Assembly (NCBI RefSeq): GCF_040954645.1
Contig: NC_092809.1
Span: 76,958,935 to 77,022,934, forward strand
Reading direction: 5' to 3'
Length of the DNA: 64,000 bases
Source of the DNA: Diabrotica undecimpunctata
Lineage: Eukaryota > Arthropoda > Insecta > Coleoptera > Chrysomelidae
The position numbers were made by a program, and so were the translations under genes. Below the pieces are notes generated by a model, which was given only the letters and a program-made list of their open reading frames with translations, was not told the origin of the DNA and did not search any database. Shown here piece by piece: positions 35,235-45,884 of the stretch (position 1 is the stretch's first letter; every line of letters starts with the position of its first letter).

Positions 35235-36724
35235 AACAATTATTAAATTCTGTCGTTATCTTATCAATCAGCATACAAGAAAATAAATCAATTTTTATAA
35301 TAATAAGATTATAAAGCTACATACATTTATATTACGTGAAAACCAATTTTACTTAAAATTTTCTTTACTTGAAACAAGAAACAACAAAACTTTAAACTTT
35401 TGATTAGCCTAACAAAACCTCAGTTCTTAAATTTGAATGCTAATGACCATGATGTCAAACCGATCCTTCACAGATATAAAATTCAATTGTACAAACACTT
35501 ACAGCTTATTTTCTTCTTGAGTTGTATGTTGGAACATACCCAGAAAAGTCCAGTCTCCTCAACGATGTGATCTCTCCTCTTTGGCACCTCGGCTCCTTCT
35601 TAACGTCTCTGCAAAGCTCCTGCAGACTACACAAAAAACACCTGATTCACTTCTCCAAACTCAGCTACTTATTTATGACACCAGGACCTCCTTTTGTCAA
35701 CTTGATGCCGTAAGAATACTTTTACATATACTTTATAAAATGCCCACGCTAGATACAAGGACCTCTTTTAATCTACTTGTTATCTCCTTCTGCAAACTAT
35801 TCACTTCTTTTCGTTACGCCGGTATCCAAACTCACGAACTACATCCTATCTTGAGACAAACGACTGTTTCCTTTCGATGACCAAAATATAACTAACTCCT
35901 CCGGTCTCCTGATCGGCTCACAAATTCCCATTTAAAAAACGACCGTCCAATCAAAAGCTCAAATTGTGTTTACCATGATTTTGGAAAAGCCTAATTTCGG
36001 TTTCAGAGAAAAACTAAATAGCTTACTTTAAAATTGGTTTTGTCAATACACAATTTATACATATTTCAGAAGATTAGAATATGGTCATTTAATACTCGAC
36101 TATACAAACAATGAAAAGATTAACTAAGACAGGTAAAATGTCTTCTAATTCTAAACAAAGGTTATTTTGATTATTTTGTTTGAAACGGAAAAAGGTCGTT
36201 TGCCAAACAAATTTCTATTCTTATCTACACTAAATCTTTTTCCTTTCCTTTAGTTTCCTTTCGATGACCAAAATATAACTAACTCCTCCGGTCTCCTGAT
36301 CGGCTCACAAATTCCCATTTAAAAAACGACCGTCCAATCAAAAGCTCAAATTGTGTTTACCATGATTTTGGAAAAGCCTAATTTCGGTTTCAGAGAAAAA
36401 CTAAATAGCTTACTTTAAAATTGGTTTTGTCAATACACAATTTATACATATTTCAGAAGATTAGAATATGGTCATTTAATACTCGACTATACAAACAATG
36501 AAAAGATTAACTAAGACAGGTAAAATGTCTTCTAATTCTAAACAAAGGTTATTTTGATTATTTTGTTTGAAACGGAAAAAGGTCGTCAAACAAATTTCTA
36601 TTCTTATCTACACTAAATCTTATCTTAAATTACTATATACATTTTTGTTTATAATGATATCTTAAACTTTTATTCCGATGGATATTTTTATTTATTTTTC
36701 TTTGGTTAGGAAAGAAAAAGTATG

Positions 36725-36727
<3 letters not shown>
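35199..36727 (-). repeat. Inverted copy of the Gypsy LTR
   Basis: This is the reverse complement of 29800-30939, with 387 bp extra owing to an internal tandem duplication (1529 = 1140 + about 387). The match begins at aagatttacg within pol and ends at the (AT)n tract. It lacks the last 190 bp of the inferred LTR. A few base differences separate the arms (for example gatcagg versus gatcggc). Confidence 0.9.
35866..36621. repeat. Tandem duplication of about 370-387 bp inside the inverted LTR
   Basis: The block starting gtttcctttcgatgacc at 35866 restarts at 36253, an offset of 387. Both copies run through tctacactaaatct. The first copy has a six-base extra (tttgcc) near 36200. The left arm of the inverted repeat has this block only once, so the duplication is specific to the right arm. 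Confidence 0.92.

Positions 36728-36785
<58 letters not shown>
36728..36785. repeat. (AT)n microsatellite
   Basis: About 29 AT units at the outer end of the inverted Gypsy LTR, mirroring 29691-29799. Confidence 0.95.
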
Positions 36786-36787
<2 letters not shown>

Positions 36788-37214
36788 TTATAAAATTTAC
36801 ATCCTTTTTACACCGGCTTCTCCTGTATAAATCTTGTCTCCACTTCTTAAACTTAAACAATCTTTAACTTCCTTTAAACATTAATTATAACAATAATATA
36901 TTCTTCTGGCTATAACGAAAGATTTTAACTGAAACTACGGTATATTTCCATTCTCAATTTTACTGAAAATAGGCCTATTTCTTTGGGAAAGTTTTTGAAG
37001 TGTATCCCCACGAGGAATCCGTTTATTTTGTAGTAATTATCTGTAGCTGCCCTTTTGTTGTTTAATTAGGTAAGGATTAATAAGGGTAAACACGCACAGC
37101 ATTCCTGATAATTTTGAATGAAGGTAATGTGGCTTGAAGTGACCGAATTATTTTGGTGTTAATAATTCTGGCATTAACGAAATGATGGATAATACTAAGT
37201 TTTATACTTTTTTA

Positions 37215-37440
37215 TTATTTAAATTTTTTTATTTCAAATCCCTTATAAAAGGTATATAATAAAATACCCGAACGGGCTATATCACAAATACATTACAGAA
37301 CGTTTTCGGAATGTAAATTCCATCATCAGTGTAACGAAGTATACATGCTATGAGCCACTAAAGTATATGGGTGAAAACCCGTTAAATGTTATTAATTTAT
37401 AGATATGTTACATTATATATTATTGCAAATTAGGATGTTC
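37215..37440. repeat. Dispersed repeat, copy 1 (related to 58120-58330)
   Basis: Both copies share, in the same orientation, cccttataaaaggtatat, attacagaac, tccatcatc, tatacatg, cactaaa and gggtgaaa at matching spacings. Copy 1 holds the better hammerhead-like core: read on the minus strand (about 37299-37331), CTGATGA, then T, the stem GGAAT-TTAC-ATTCC, then GAAAACG. Confidence 0.65.
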
Positions 37441-38086
37441 AAGTTACCGTTGCTATGTTAACAATTCCAATTTACCAATTTTATTATTTATTTATGCTTT
37501 TTTATATATGCCAATGGTGTAAATATATCATTGAATGCCTCCTAATAATACAGCCAAATAAGCCACTGCAATCATTATTAAATAGGGTATTCATAACCAT
37601 GAAGATGTAGAGTCTATAACTTCACATATAAAAGCCACTAAGACTGACTATTTGGTCGTATTTCTGACTATTTGGTCGTCACCAGTACATTTCAGCCAAG
37701 TTAGAACATAAGCAAATTAACTTGGAAAAGAATATACAGGAGCCCTGCGACCAATTGTGGATGTACTGTCAGAGGGCACTGCATTCCAGCCTGGTGACTC
37801 TGCAACACAGCCAGGAGGAAGCTACAGCTACCTGCGGAAAGGATCACTCAGGAGCAATGTTAAAAATGTTAAAATGTTAGAATAATGTCAGAAGAGCTAC
37901 AGTTAGAGCTACGGTTAGAGCTACAACTAACACAGCCACGGAGGATTCCTCTCCTGAGGAAAGAAAAGCCAAAACGATTTAAAAAAACAAAAAAGGATGA
38001 GTAGCCTAGTGTGATAGGAGGATTCTCGGCCAGATATTGGAGAATAAAAGAAAAGATATCAGCTACTTCATCCTTTTCTTGAAGAC

Positions 38087-38126
38087 GTTTCGTCTATTAA
38101 TTTATACACATCATCAGTTCATCTAA
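38087..38126 (-). other. Hammerhead-like motif
   Basis: On the minus strand the order is CTGATGA, T, a possible stem GTGTAT ... ATAGAC (five of six pairs), then GAAACGTC. GAAAC followed by GTC is the usual sequence at a hammerhead cleavage site, but here stem III would be almost absent. Function is unproven. Confidence 0.35.
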
Positions 38127-38220
38127 AAATTGCACAAAACAATTGCAAATGGTTTACTATAGAAAAGATATGCAGCTGATTAGGATGAAAGTGTAGCTTG
38201 TGAACCCGACAGATTCAGAC

Positions 38221-38346
38221 GTTTATTGACGTTGCAATTTCCATTTCGGGAATCGTTCTCAAAATACAAACATTAGTCATCAACCATTCACTAATGTTTG
38301 TATTTTGAGAACGATTTCCGAAGTGGAAATTGAAACGTCAATAAAC
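38221..38346. repeat. 57-bp hairpin (inverted repeat with 12-nt loop)
   Basis: Arms 38221-38277 and 38290-38346 are reverse complements with only three mismatches; the loop is 38278-38289. The right arm contains gattgaaacgtc-like text also found at 17380-17400. It could be a foldback MITE remnant or two inverted copies of a short repeat. Confidence 0.9.
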
Positions 38347-40629
38347 TTATGCCACAAGAAAATAACTTGACAACTTAACAGAACAATATTAAATTAAAAA
38401 CATTTTAACGGATTCTGTAATGTTATATTAATAATGAATATGATTTAGATATTTATTTGCACTATAAACCAATTTATTTGGATATAATTGGCTATTCGCT
38501 TCGTGCGCCTGAGCAGGTCGCCCTCTATTGGTTATTATATCAACACCATAAGGTTAACACCATTGAAAACGTTTATAAATTTGCAGTAATAAAATCAAAA
38601 ATTTGTAATTAATCGTAATTATTGTCTGTATATTAATTATTTATATATAAATAACGTTATCGGAGTATTTATGTATGACCAATAGATTTGTTTAAGTTCA
38701 AATTTGGATGATATTTTTACAAATACAGTAAGTTAAATTTATATATTATAAACATTTTACAAGCTTATTATTTATATTTTTTAACAATACTAGAATACCA
38801 ATTTATATATTATATATTTATTATACCAATTTATATATTTACAGAGATTATCTGTGCTAAAAACAAGTTTAAGTAATTATTTCAATAGACAATAATGATT
38901 TTTTTGAGATCCTAATCCTAACCTCACTTTTTGTCGAATTGTAAATACAGATTTACGGTTTTAAATATATAAATTGAGTAAATTTTTGTTTTAAATTAAT
39001 TCTAATTTAATGTCATCAAGCAATAAGATAAATAATTGAATTTTTCTTTAAATTTTAAGTACATGCATGCAATTATTGGTACATCTTTTCTTAAAAAAAT
39101 TAAATATTGTTCAGCTTTGGTGTTGCAATCCACAGTTTAGATTGATGCTTTTTATGATTACTGTAGCAGTTTTCGATGCAACAGATATTGCCTACCATAG
39201 TTTTAAATAATTATATGTATAATTATAAGTTATAAAAAGCTTACGGTGAGGACAAATTTGGCCGATATAAGCACTTTAAACGTGAGGTGTATCCCTCCCG
39301 TCAGCTGCACAGAACGAATGGTCCACACGAAAAGCGTGCAAATTTCGGAACAAACTGTTATTAGAATTTTCTATAAACCTCGGTATTTGACAGTACAAGA
39401 AAAATTGAGTAAAAATGCAGTAGCAGACTAGTTCTTGTTCGAGTAAAATGGCTTTTTGTTTTTTATATAAAATATTATAATAGTTATTCCCAACCATAAA
39501 AATAATAATTAATCAATTTTCTACATACCAAAATAAACTTTGAGATGAATGTAAAAGACCTCACCTGTAACAAAAATAATAAAATTAAACGTGTAATTTT
39601 GAACAAATCATTTTCAGAAATCAAAGTATCGGTTAATTAACAGCATATTGTATTGCTGAAAACAAGAACGCGAATGTAAAACCTTTATTTTTAAAGAAAT
39701 TTTAATTGAAAATTCTTTGAGAAAACGAATCAGGCGATATTTGTATGATTTATTGAGACATTCCTAATGTAAATAATGTTTCTATATTTAATTAGGAAAG
39801 ATACAGTATATCCATTAATTAGCAGAGTAACATTCTTCGGAAGTTTTAAAAGGAATATGATTTTGCTGGAGGAAACAAAGAAAATGAATTATGTTATATG
39901 GCTTTGATATTGTGAACAAAGAAATTATTTAAGGTCTATAAAGAAAGCCATAATAAAAGAGTACACATTGAATGTCACACAAAAAAGTATATTTGGTTAT
40001 TCAACTTTTTATATTTAAAACGATGTCAAAAACCGTACACTTTTTTTTACATAAAAAAAACCACAGCTAAATACATGTATGGTTTTTAAACAAAAATGAG
40101 ATTTTGCAATGCAACTTTAAACTTTTGTTTTAGTATTAAAATTTTACATGAATATAATAAAATATGGGATGACTATCATTTGGGATAGTGGCAATAATTG
40201 AAGTTTCTGAAAAAATCATGTTGTTATCAAACAAGTGAGGTGTAAAAATTCGTACCTTCTGGTTGTTGACAGTATTGGATAAGTTTTTGCAAATAATTAT
40301 TTTCTCCTTTTTTATAAGTAGCGTTTCTAAAAAAAACTTCGCAAACTTTAGCTTTGGATGATTAATGGTGCAGTAAATTTCACTTATTTCTTGAATTGGA
40401 AATGGGCATTTCACTGTCAAATGGGCAACTGATCTTTAAAAAATGTTCCCCAATCCTTTACCATGTGTTGGTGAACTCTTATTATAAAAAATAGAGTTTG
40501 TCTTAGTCTAGAGTGCTCCAGTAAATCAAAGAAGTCTTTGGCCATTTCCATTCTTATCTTTAGCTTAATTAATCTCATATCCTTATCACATTCTAGGTAT
40601 GAGTGTGAGTATAGTACGATGCGAATTAA

Positions 40630-42696
40630 CCCTTTCGACCCTCTTAGGACAATACGTCTCATCAGAAATTCAAAATTCTATTGGGTAAATGAAGCCCAAT
40701 TTTACATTGAAATTAAACCTAGTGATATGTATTTTATAATCGTACGACCATGTGGCTAATTCATAGGTAACCCATCATTCGTTTAACCTATATTTCTCAT
40801 TAATAAAAAGAAGGCGTGTCTGTGTACTCTAAAGTATTTGTGTGATTTCAAACAAAATTACGGCAAAAGGTCAGTTAATGTTGATTTGTATTTATAGTAA
40901 ACCTCTGTAGAATGACTGAAATTAGTCATATTATGAAAAACAAATCGGAGTGATACAAAAAAATGGCAATTTTACTGTTCGTGATATATAATATCAATGG
41001 TTGTTTTCGGTATCATTCCAGTGGTTTTTTTTCAGCATTAAGCGACGTCAACCGCTCACTCAAGCAGAAGTAGAAAACTTCGAAAACAATTTTTATTCTG
41101 ATTCAGAATTAGATGATGTTGAATATCCATTTGCTAATAGTGATATTTCTGAAGATACAAACTATACTGAAGATGAAATAAATAATCAAGAAACTTTAGA
41201 ACATAAAGGTAAGGGAAACAATGAAGACATGATAGATACAGTGATTAAAAATAGTAATAAAATCCAGACAATAAAGGTGAAAATGTAGAATAAAGTACCA
41301 AAAAAGAGGGGCAAGGGATGAAAAATATTTTGGTATAATCTTTCAAACCATTTTAAATCCAGATTTCCAACCATTCCTCCTAAGAATGTCCTGTAATTCA
41401 CAGAGATATTGTTCATACTTTTAGTCTGTTACAAGTCTTTAAGAAGATATTTCCGCCAAGTTTGATCCTCTTTAGTGTGGATTGTATCAACGAGAGAATT
41501 GATCTCTACAAAAAAGAGAAGACAACACGAAGAGAAACATAATACACAGATGTTGGAGAATTTATGATCGTAATCGGAATAACATTTATTATGTGTATCA
41601 ACCGTATTTCTCGCCTTTCTGATGACTGCTCTTCAAGGTCTTCTATCGGTAACCAATTTATAAAACAAAGCATTTAAAGAAATAGAAAGAAATAGATGTT
41701 TGCATCCTTCTAGCTAAATTGTACATGAATCACCCGAAAGATTCAGAAAATGCTTCAAACACGTACTATACTGATCAATTTGTTTCTTGCTTGAAGTACA
41801 CTTTTCAGAAATACAGGTCAGATAGCTCTCATCAAAGTATTGATGAGAGCATGACGAAGTTTAAGAGCCGAAGCACATTGAAACAATATATTCCGAACAA
41901 ACCTATAAAAAGAGGAATAAAGACATGGGTTAGATCCGCCTCTGATACAGGTTACACATAGGATATACCTAAATATTTACAGTGGAAAAAAATCCAAAAA
42001 TTTGAAAGAAGCTATAGCTTTGGCTAATTGGGTGACCAAATGTCTGGATTGTACGATTTAGATAGAAAATCGCTGAAATGGTGAAAAAAGTATTTTTTAG
42101 ACAATGGTAGCGGCTGTCAATAGTTGGATTATTTACAACCAACTGAGTCGCAAGACTTCTATTCAAGGATATTTTACTGACAGTACGTGAAGATTTAGTA
42201 ACCGAAGGAAGAAGCTCTACCAAAAATCATGTTCGAAAAAGATCTGTAGAAAGACCTTCAAAGAGAACAAATAATATGATAAATTTGGGGGATCATTTAC
42301 CAATGATAGGAAAATCTCGTCGTCGTTGCACGGTGTGTTCTGCTAATAAAGAAGAAACACAATCACAAATATGTCAATTGTATCAGGTACCCATATGTAA
42401 AGAACGCTTTATTCCTTACCATTTATAAAAATGTTTTGTTACTTATACTGTGAATTATTACTGGTTAATTTAAAAAAAATTGTTTTTAAGGTTTTGATTT
42501 TATATAATAAAAAGTTGAGACCCATTGAAAAATTTTACTTCAATACCATTGGGACAATATATTCCAAGATAAAAGGACTCCAAACTTAATTAAAAAAAAT
42601 ATTAATATTATCAAACACATCCGTAGAACCGCATTATATGACCAAATGAAAATATTAGTCTTTGGTGAGAAGAAAAAAAAAGTGGGGTCGAAAGGG
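40630..42696 (+). mobile_element. piggyBac element, 2067 bp, with TTAA target duplication
   Basis: The ends are inverted repeats: left CCCTTTCGACCCTC and right GGGTCGAAAGGG (12 bp perfect). TTAA flanks both sides (40626-40629 and 42697-42700), the diagnostic target site. It contains a decayed piggyBac transposase in the plus orientation. It is inserted in the DUF7869-like pseudogene. Confidence 0.93.
41047..42427 (+). pseudogene. piggyBac transposase, decayed
   Basis: The frame near 41047-41288 is the acidic N-terminus (many D/E), usual for piggyBac proteins. At 41719-41961 the core reads HQSIDESMTKFKSRSTLKQY then PNKPIKRGIKTWVRSASDTGY, which is the central catalytic-domain block; its IDE contains one of the catalytic Asp residues. 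At about 42320-42427 a Cys-rich C-terminus follows (CTVCSANKEE, then CKERF). Between these blocks frames are broken by stops and deletions, and about half of the usual ~600 residues cannot be read. Confidence 0.85.
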
Positions 42697-43660
42697 TTAA
42701 AGTCTTCGAATTGAGTGGAAAATGTAATGCATAAAAGGGAAAACCGTACTTATAGTTTTCATTTTGTCCTCCAGCAGAATCGCAGAGCAAAAGAAGATAT
42801 TTAATGTTGTTTTTAGAGAAATTATTTAAAAATAAAACAAACGAACAAATTTCATCGGATCTTTTCACTCATAAAAAAGTGATTTGTAATCCATTGCAAC
42901 GACAATAAAATCACCACTGGTTCTATGTTGTTGCCTTGAATTTCGTTTTTATCAAAGAATAAGGCAGCCTTTCTTTTGTGTAGTTCATTTTGAATTTTCA
43001 ATCTCCTTATCTCGACCTTGGCTGCTAGATTTCTATCCGTTTTTGATCTGTTTACCTCTGCAGTAAATCTATCACAGATTTACAATTTGGTATTAAATAT
43101 ATTGCAGTAAGTTTCGTAAGATATTTTTTCCGTTGGATGTACCTGTTTCAACATGTTAGACAACTTTTTGATGTTAAGTTTTTCGGGTACTTTAAGTAAC
43201 TTCCTAAACTATAGTGTGAATATTTTTTTTAAAATAACTGATATGGCTAAAAGCTCTTTATTTTTAGCTATGTTGACCGCCCCTTATCCTTAGATGGTAC
43301 TCGTTTATCATTTAAAGCTTTCTGCAAGTGCTGTAGCTTTCCTTTGCTAATTCCATGGATGCTCAAAAAAGCTTTATACGGTCTTCTTTTACTTTAATTC
43401 TGTATAAAAATACGCTACCATAAAAAACTGCAGATTTTTCTGCTAACTTTCGATTTCACCGTCTCTGGACTGGAGTAATCGAAATCAAACAACATAAATA
43501 AATCTTGTGTTCATTATGTGTTCGCAACTCAACTGACAAAATTGCATTACTTTGTTCGTTAATTGTAACTTCAAAACAGTTTAAACGTTTACAGAAACAT
43601 GGAAGACCTTCCTCGTTGGAAGCAAGTCGAATTTTCTTCATGACATTTTGAGTTCGTCCA

Positions 43661-44639
43661 GTTTTTGTTCTTTTTTGCCAAAAACATCAACAAAACTCGA
43701 TAATACGGGCGTACTCACGCTGGTTTATTTTAAGACTGACTAACACCGTTTGCAAGCTTTGAAGTCGAATGCTGTTCCTTGGACTCTCCTTGTTTTAAAC
43801 GACTAGCGCGTGGACATTTCTAGTTTTATAGGTGTGTGGCAAATTTTTCATACGTAAATCTACGAGACCTCTCAAGTTTTATGCTGCAAATGTTATAAGA
43901 TGGGCATAAGATACATCATACATTTGAACATTCCTTGTTTTATTCCTGTACACTTCAATTGCACAAATACCGATTTTTTCTATATAACCCTATGTCCGTT
44001 AACGTCATACCGCTAAAAAATTTTGGAAGATCCAAAAAATTTTGTCTACGGTTCTAAATCTGTCACCGGGGAATCAAAAGGATGCTTATTAACATTTAAA
44101 TCAAAGCATTCCGGTGACTATCGTAAATATATGAATGCGGACGATTTCGAAGAGCAGTTTGAATAATCGATAAATCTCCTACCCACAGGTCACTGATAGT
44201 CATTTATAATACAAGTTATCACTATAGATTGATACAACAATTACCAAACAACGAATGATTGAAACTTGAGGTTCATAATTTATTGCAGAGCTAAAGGCCC
44301 AATATACTTCAGATTGCATTAATCACACTATACAATTTACATAAACTTCCTCAGTGTGAGTGTTAGAAATAACACTTCAATAAATAGCAAAAATTGTTGC
44401 TAATTTCTTTTTATTCATGGCAGCTGTGAGCGATGAAACAGAAAAATTGTACTAAACGGGTGAAGGACGATGATACAAAAATGTGGACGTTGGATAAAAT
44501 TTGTGAAAATGTTTTTTAGTACATTAATGTAGACTTAAATGAAATAATGAAATATTCTAACTACTTATTTACTTTAAAAGATTGCAGTATATTATTTTCT
44601 TCTTATTTATTTTATTTAGCGTATATCATTTCGACACAT
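43661..44639. other. No further gene recognised
   Basis: AT-rich text upstream (minus strand) of the DUF7869-like pseudogene. The first 170 bp may belong to its N-terminal end, but the frames are too broken to say. Confidence 0.4.
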
Positions 44640-45612
44640 CTACAATATTACAATAAACGTTCAAACTGACTCGATATAAAAATACTTAAATCATGCCCAG
44701 TTTATAGGCAAACGTCGAGGTTATTTATATAGTTAATCGACTCGATCGTCGCAAACAGGAAGTCTTGTGAACTGCCCTCGTAGGCTCACTGGTGACACTC
44801 CTCCGTTATATGCATGGTAGATTTGAACTCGCCGCAGCTGCTAACAGTGATGGTAGCTTGCCCCATTTGTGCAACATATCGGCACATCGACCATTTTGAG
44901 TTCTGATGCGGTTAGTGTGCACCAGGTATTACGTGGTAGGTCAAATCCAGAAAGTGTCTCTGTGATGCAAGGTATGGCTGTATTTGGTTGAGCTGACGAC
45001 CATTCATGGATCCATTTGGTGATCATGTTGAAGCCTGTGGCTGCAGCTGATTCTGCAGTTTGTATTGGAGATTTTCTGGAGCGCAGTCGACTTTTGGTTG
45101 CATCTTCTATATAGTTATGAATCGGCAGCGCCGTGTTGCTAAGGATCTTGCTATATTCTTTGGTACGCAGATTGACTCGGCGAAGATGTGATGGTGGAAT
45201 GTCGCTCAGCACTGGTAGCCAATGTGTTGGTGCAGATTTGATTACTCCAGTGATCATTCTCATGGTGTTATTTAGCTGGAGATGTATCTTTTTAACGTGA
45301 GCACTGTTGATACATATTGGCGCGCAGTATTCATTTACGGAATAAACAAGAGCTAAGCCTGAAGACCTGAGTGTGGATGCCGATGCCCCCCATGTTGTGT
45401 CGCAGAGCTTCTGAATTATGTTATTTTTGGTTTTTAGTTTCTCGGCAACTGTACTTAAATGTCCTCTAAAGCTTAACGTTCTGTCCAAGGCCACGCCTAG
45501 ATATTTTGGAAGTTTATTGTGGTTCAGTCGTGTATTATCAAAGTGAACATTAAGGGTTCTGGCGACAAGACAAGACAGGACCGTTTTAACCTTGTTTAGG
45601 CCTGAGCCTCTT
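44640..45612 (-). pseudogene. Jockey-like LINE (family B), RT C-terminal fragment
   Basis: The minus-strand frame 45494-44841 (217 codons) reads ALDRTLSFRGHLSTVAEKLK, then GASASTLRSSGLALVYSVNE and WLPVLSDIPPSHLRR, the region after the RT active site in Jockey/CR1-type LINEs. The preceding NVHFDNTRLNHNKLPKYLG block lies in another frame at about 45590-45495. After a frameshift near 44841, EFKSTMHITEEC can be read downstream. The 5' end near 45612 lies next to the poly(A) end of the Jockey-like LINE A. Confidence 0.8.
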
Positions 45613-45630
45613 CAAGGAATGGTAACTCCG

Positions 45631-45640
45631 TTTTTTTTTT
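45631..45640 (-). other. Poly(A) tail of LINE A
   Basis: Ten T on the plus strand mark the 3' end of the antisense LINE A and its junction with the family-B fragment. Confidence 0.75.
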
Positions 45641-45884
45641 CTGGGAGTTGTGGGGGTGTGGTAAACGACAATCGCGTGAAAGTTTGCTTGTGGAGTTGGA
45701 AGTGGTGGACTACTAAGAAGCAGGAGGGTAGCTAAAGGTGACTAGGTGTGTGTGTGTGATCTCAGAAGATCCAGAAGCGCACAAGAGGAAATGGGTGCTG
45801 CCAAGCATGCCAGTTTAGGTACTTCGGTGTTACCAGCCAAGTTTATGGGAACGGCTCTTTATCAGCGTTTGTGGCGCGCAGACT

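Larger units (their letters stand above)
36786..40135. other. No recognisable gene; dispersed repeats
   Basis: Apart from the repeats listed separately, this is AT-rich spacer. A GC-richer patch at 37720-37950 carries gagctac-type triplication (gttagagctac repeated at about 37905-37932) and a doubled gactatttggtcgt at about 37646-37679. The 61-codon plus-strand frame at 39246-39431 has no domain I recognise. Confidence 0.45.
40136..43660 (-). pseudogene. DUF7869-like gene, decayed and split by piggyBac
   Basis: Minus-strand fragments follow the order of a family of insect proteins with a DUF7869 domain, as I recall it. At 43641-43456 is a Cys-containing segment (GLPCFCKRLNCFEV), then AVFYGSVFLYRI in a broken frame near 43430. 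At 42868-42701 is YLLLLCDSAGGQNENYKYG, like the usual CD-x-GGQN(K/R)N core. At 40625-40470 comes SHSYLECDKDMRLIKLKI, the H-S-x-L-x-CDRD-x-G-x-IE block. The last two lie on either side of the piggyBac copy, and the reading frame is continuous if that copy and one TTAA are removed. Many stops between 43400 and 42900 show the gene was already dead. The family's function is unknown; it is often multicopy, so it may itself be mobile. Confidence 0.62.

Noticed and set aside
35522..35880. Frames at 35522-35713 and 35581-35880, also found inverted at 30257-30615
   Set aside because: They lie in the LTR inverted repeat and show no domain; their duplication reflects the repeat, not coding conservation.
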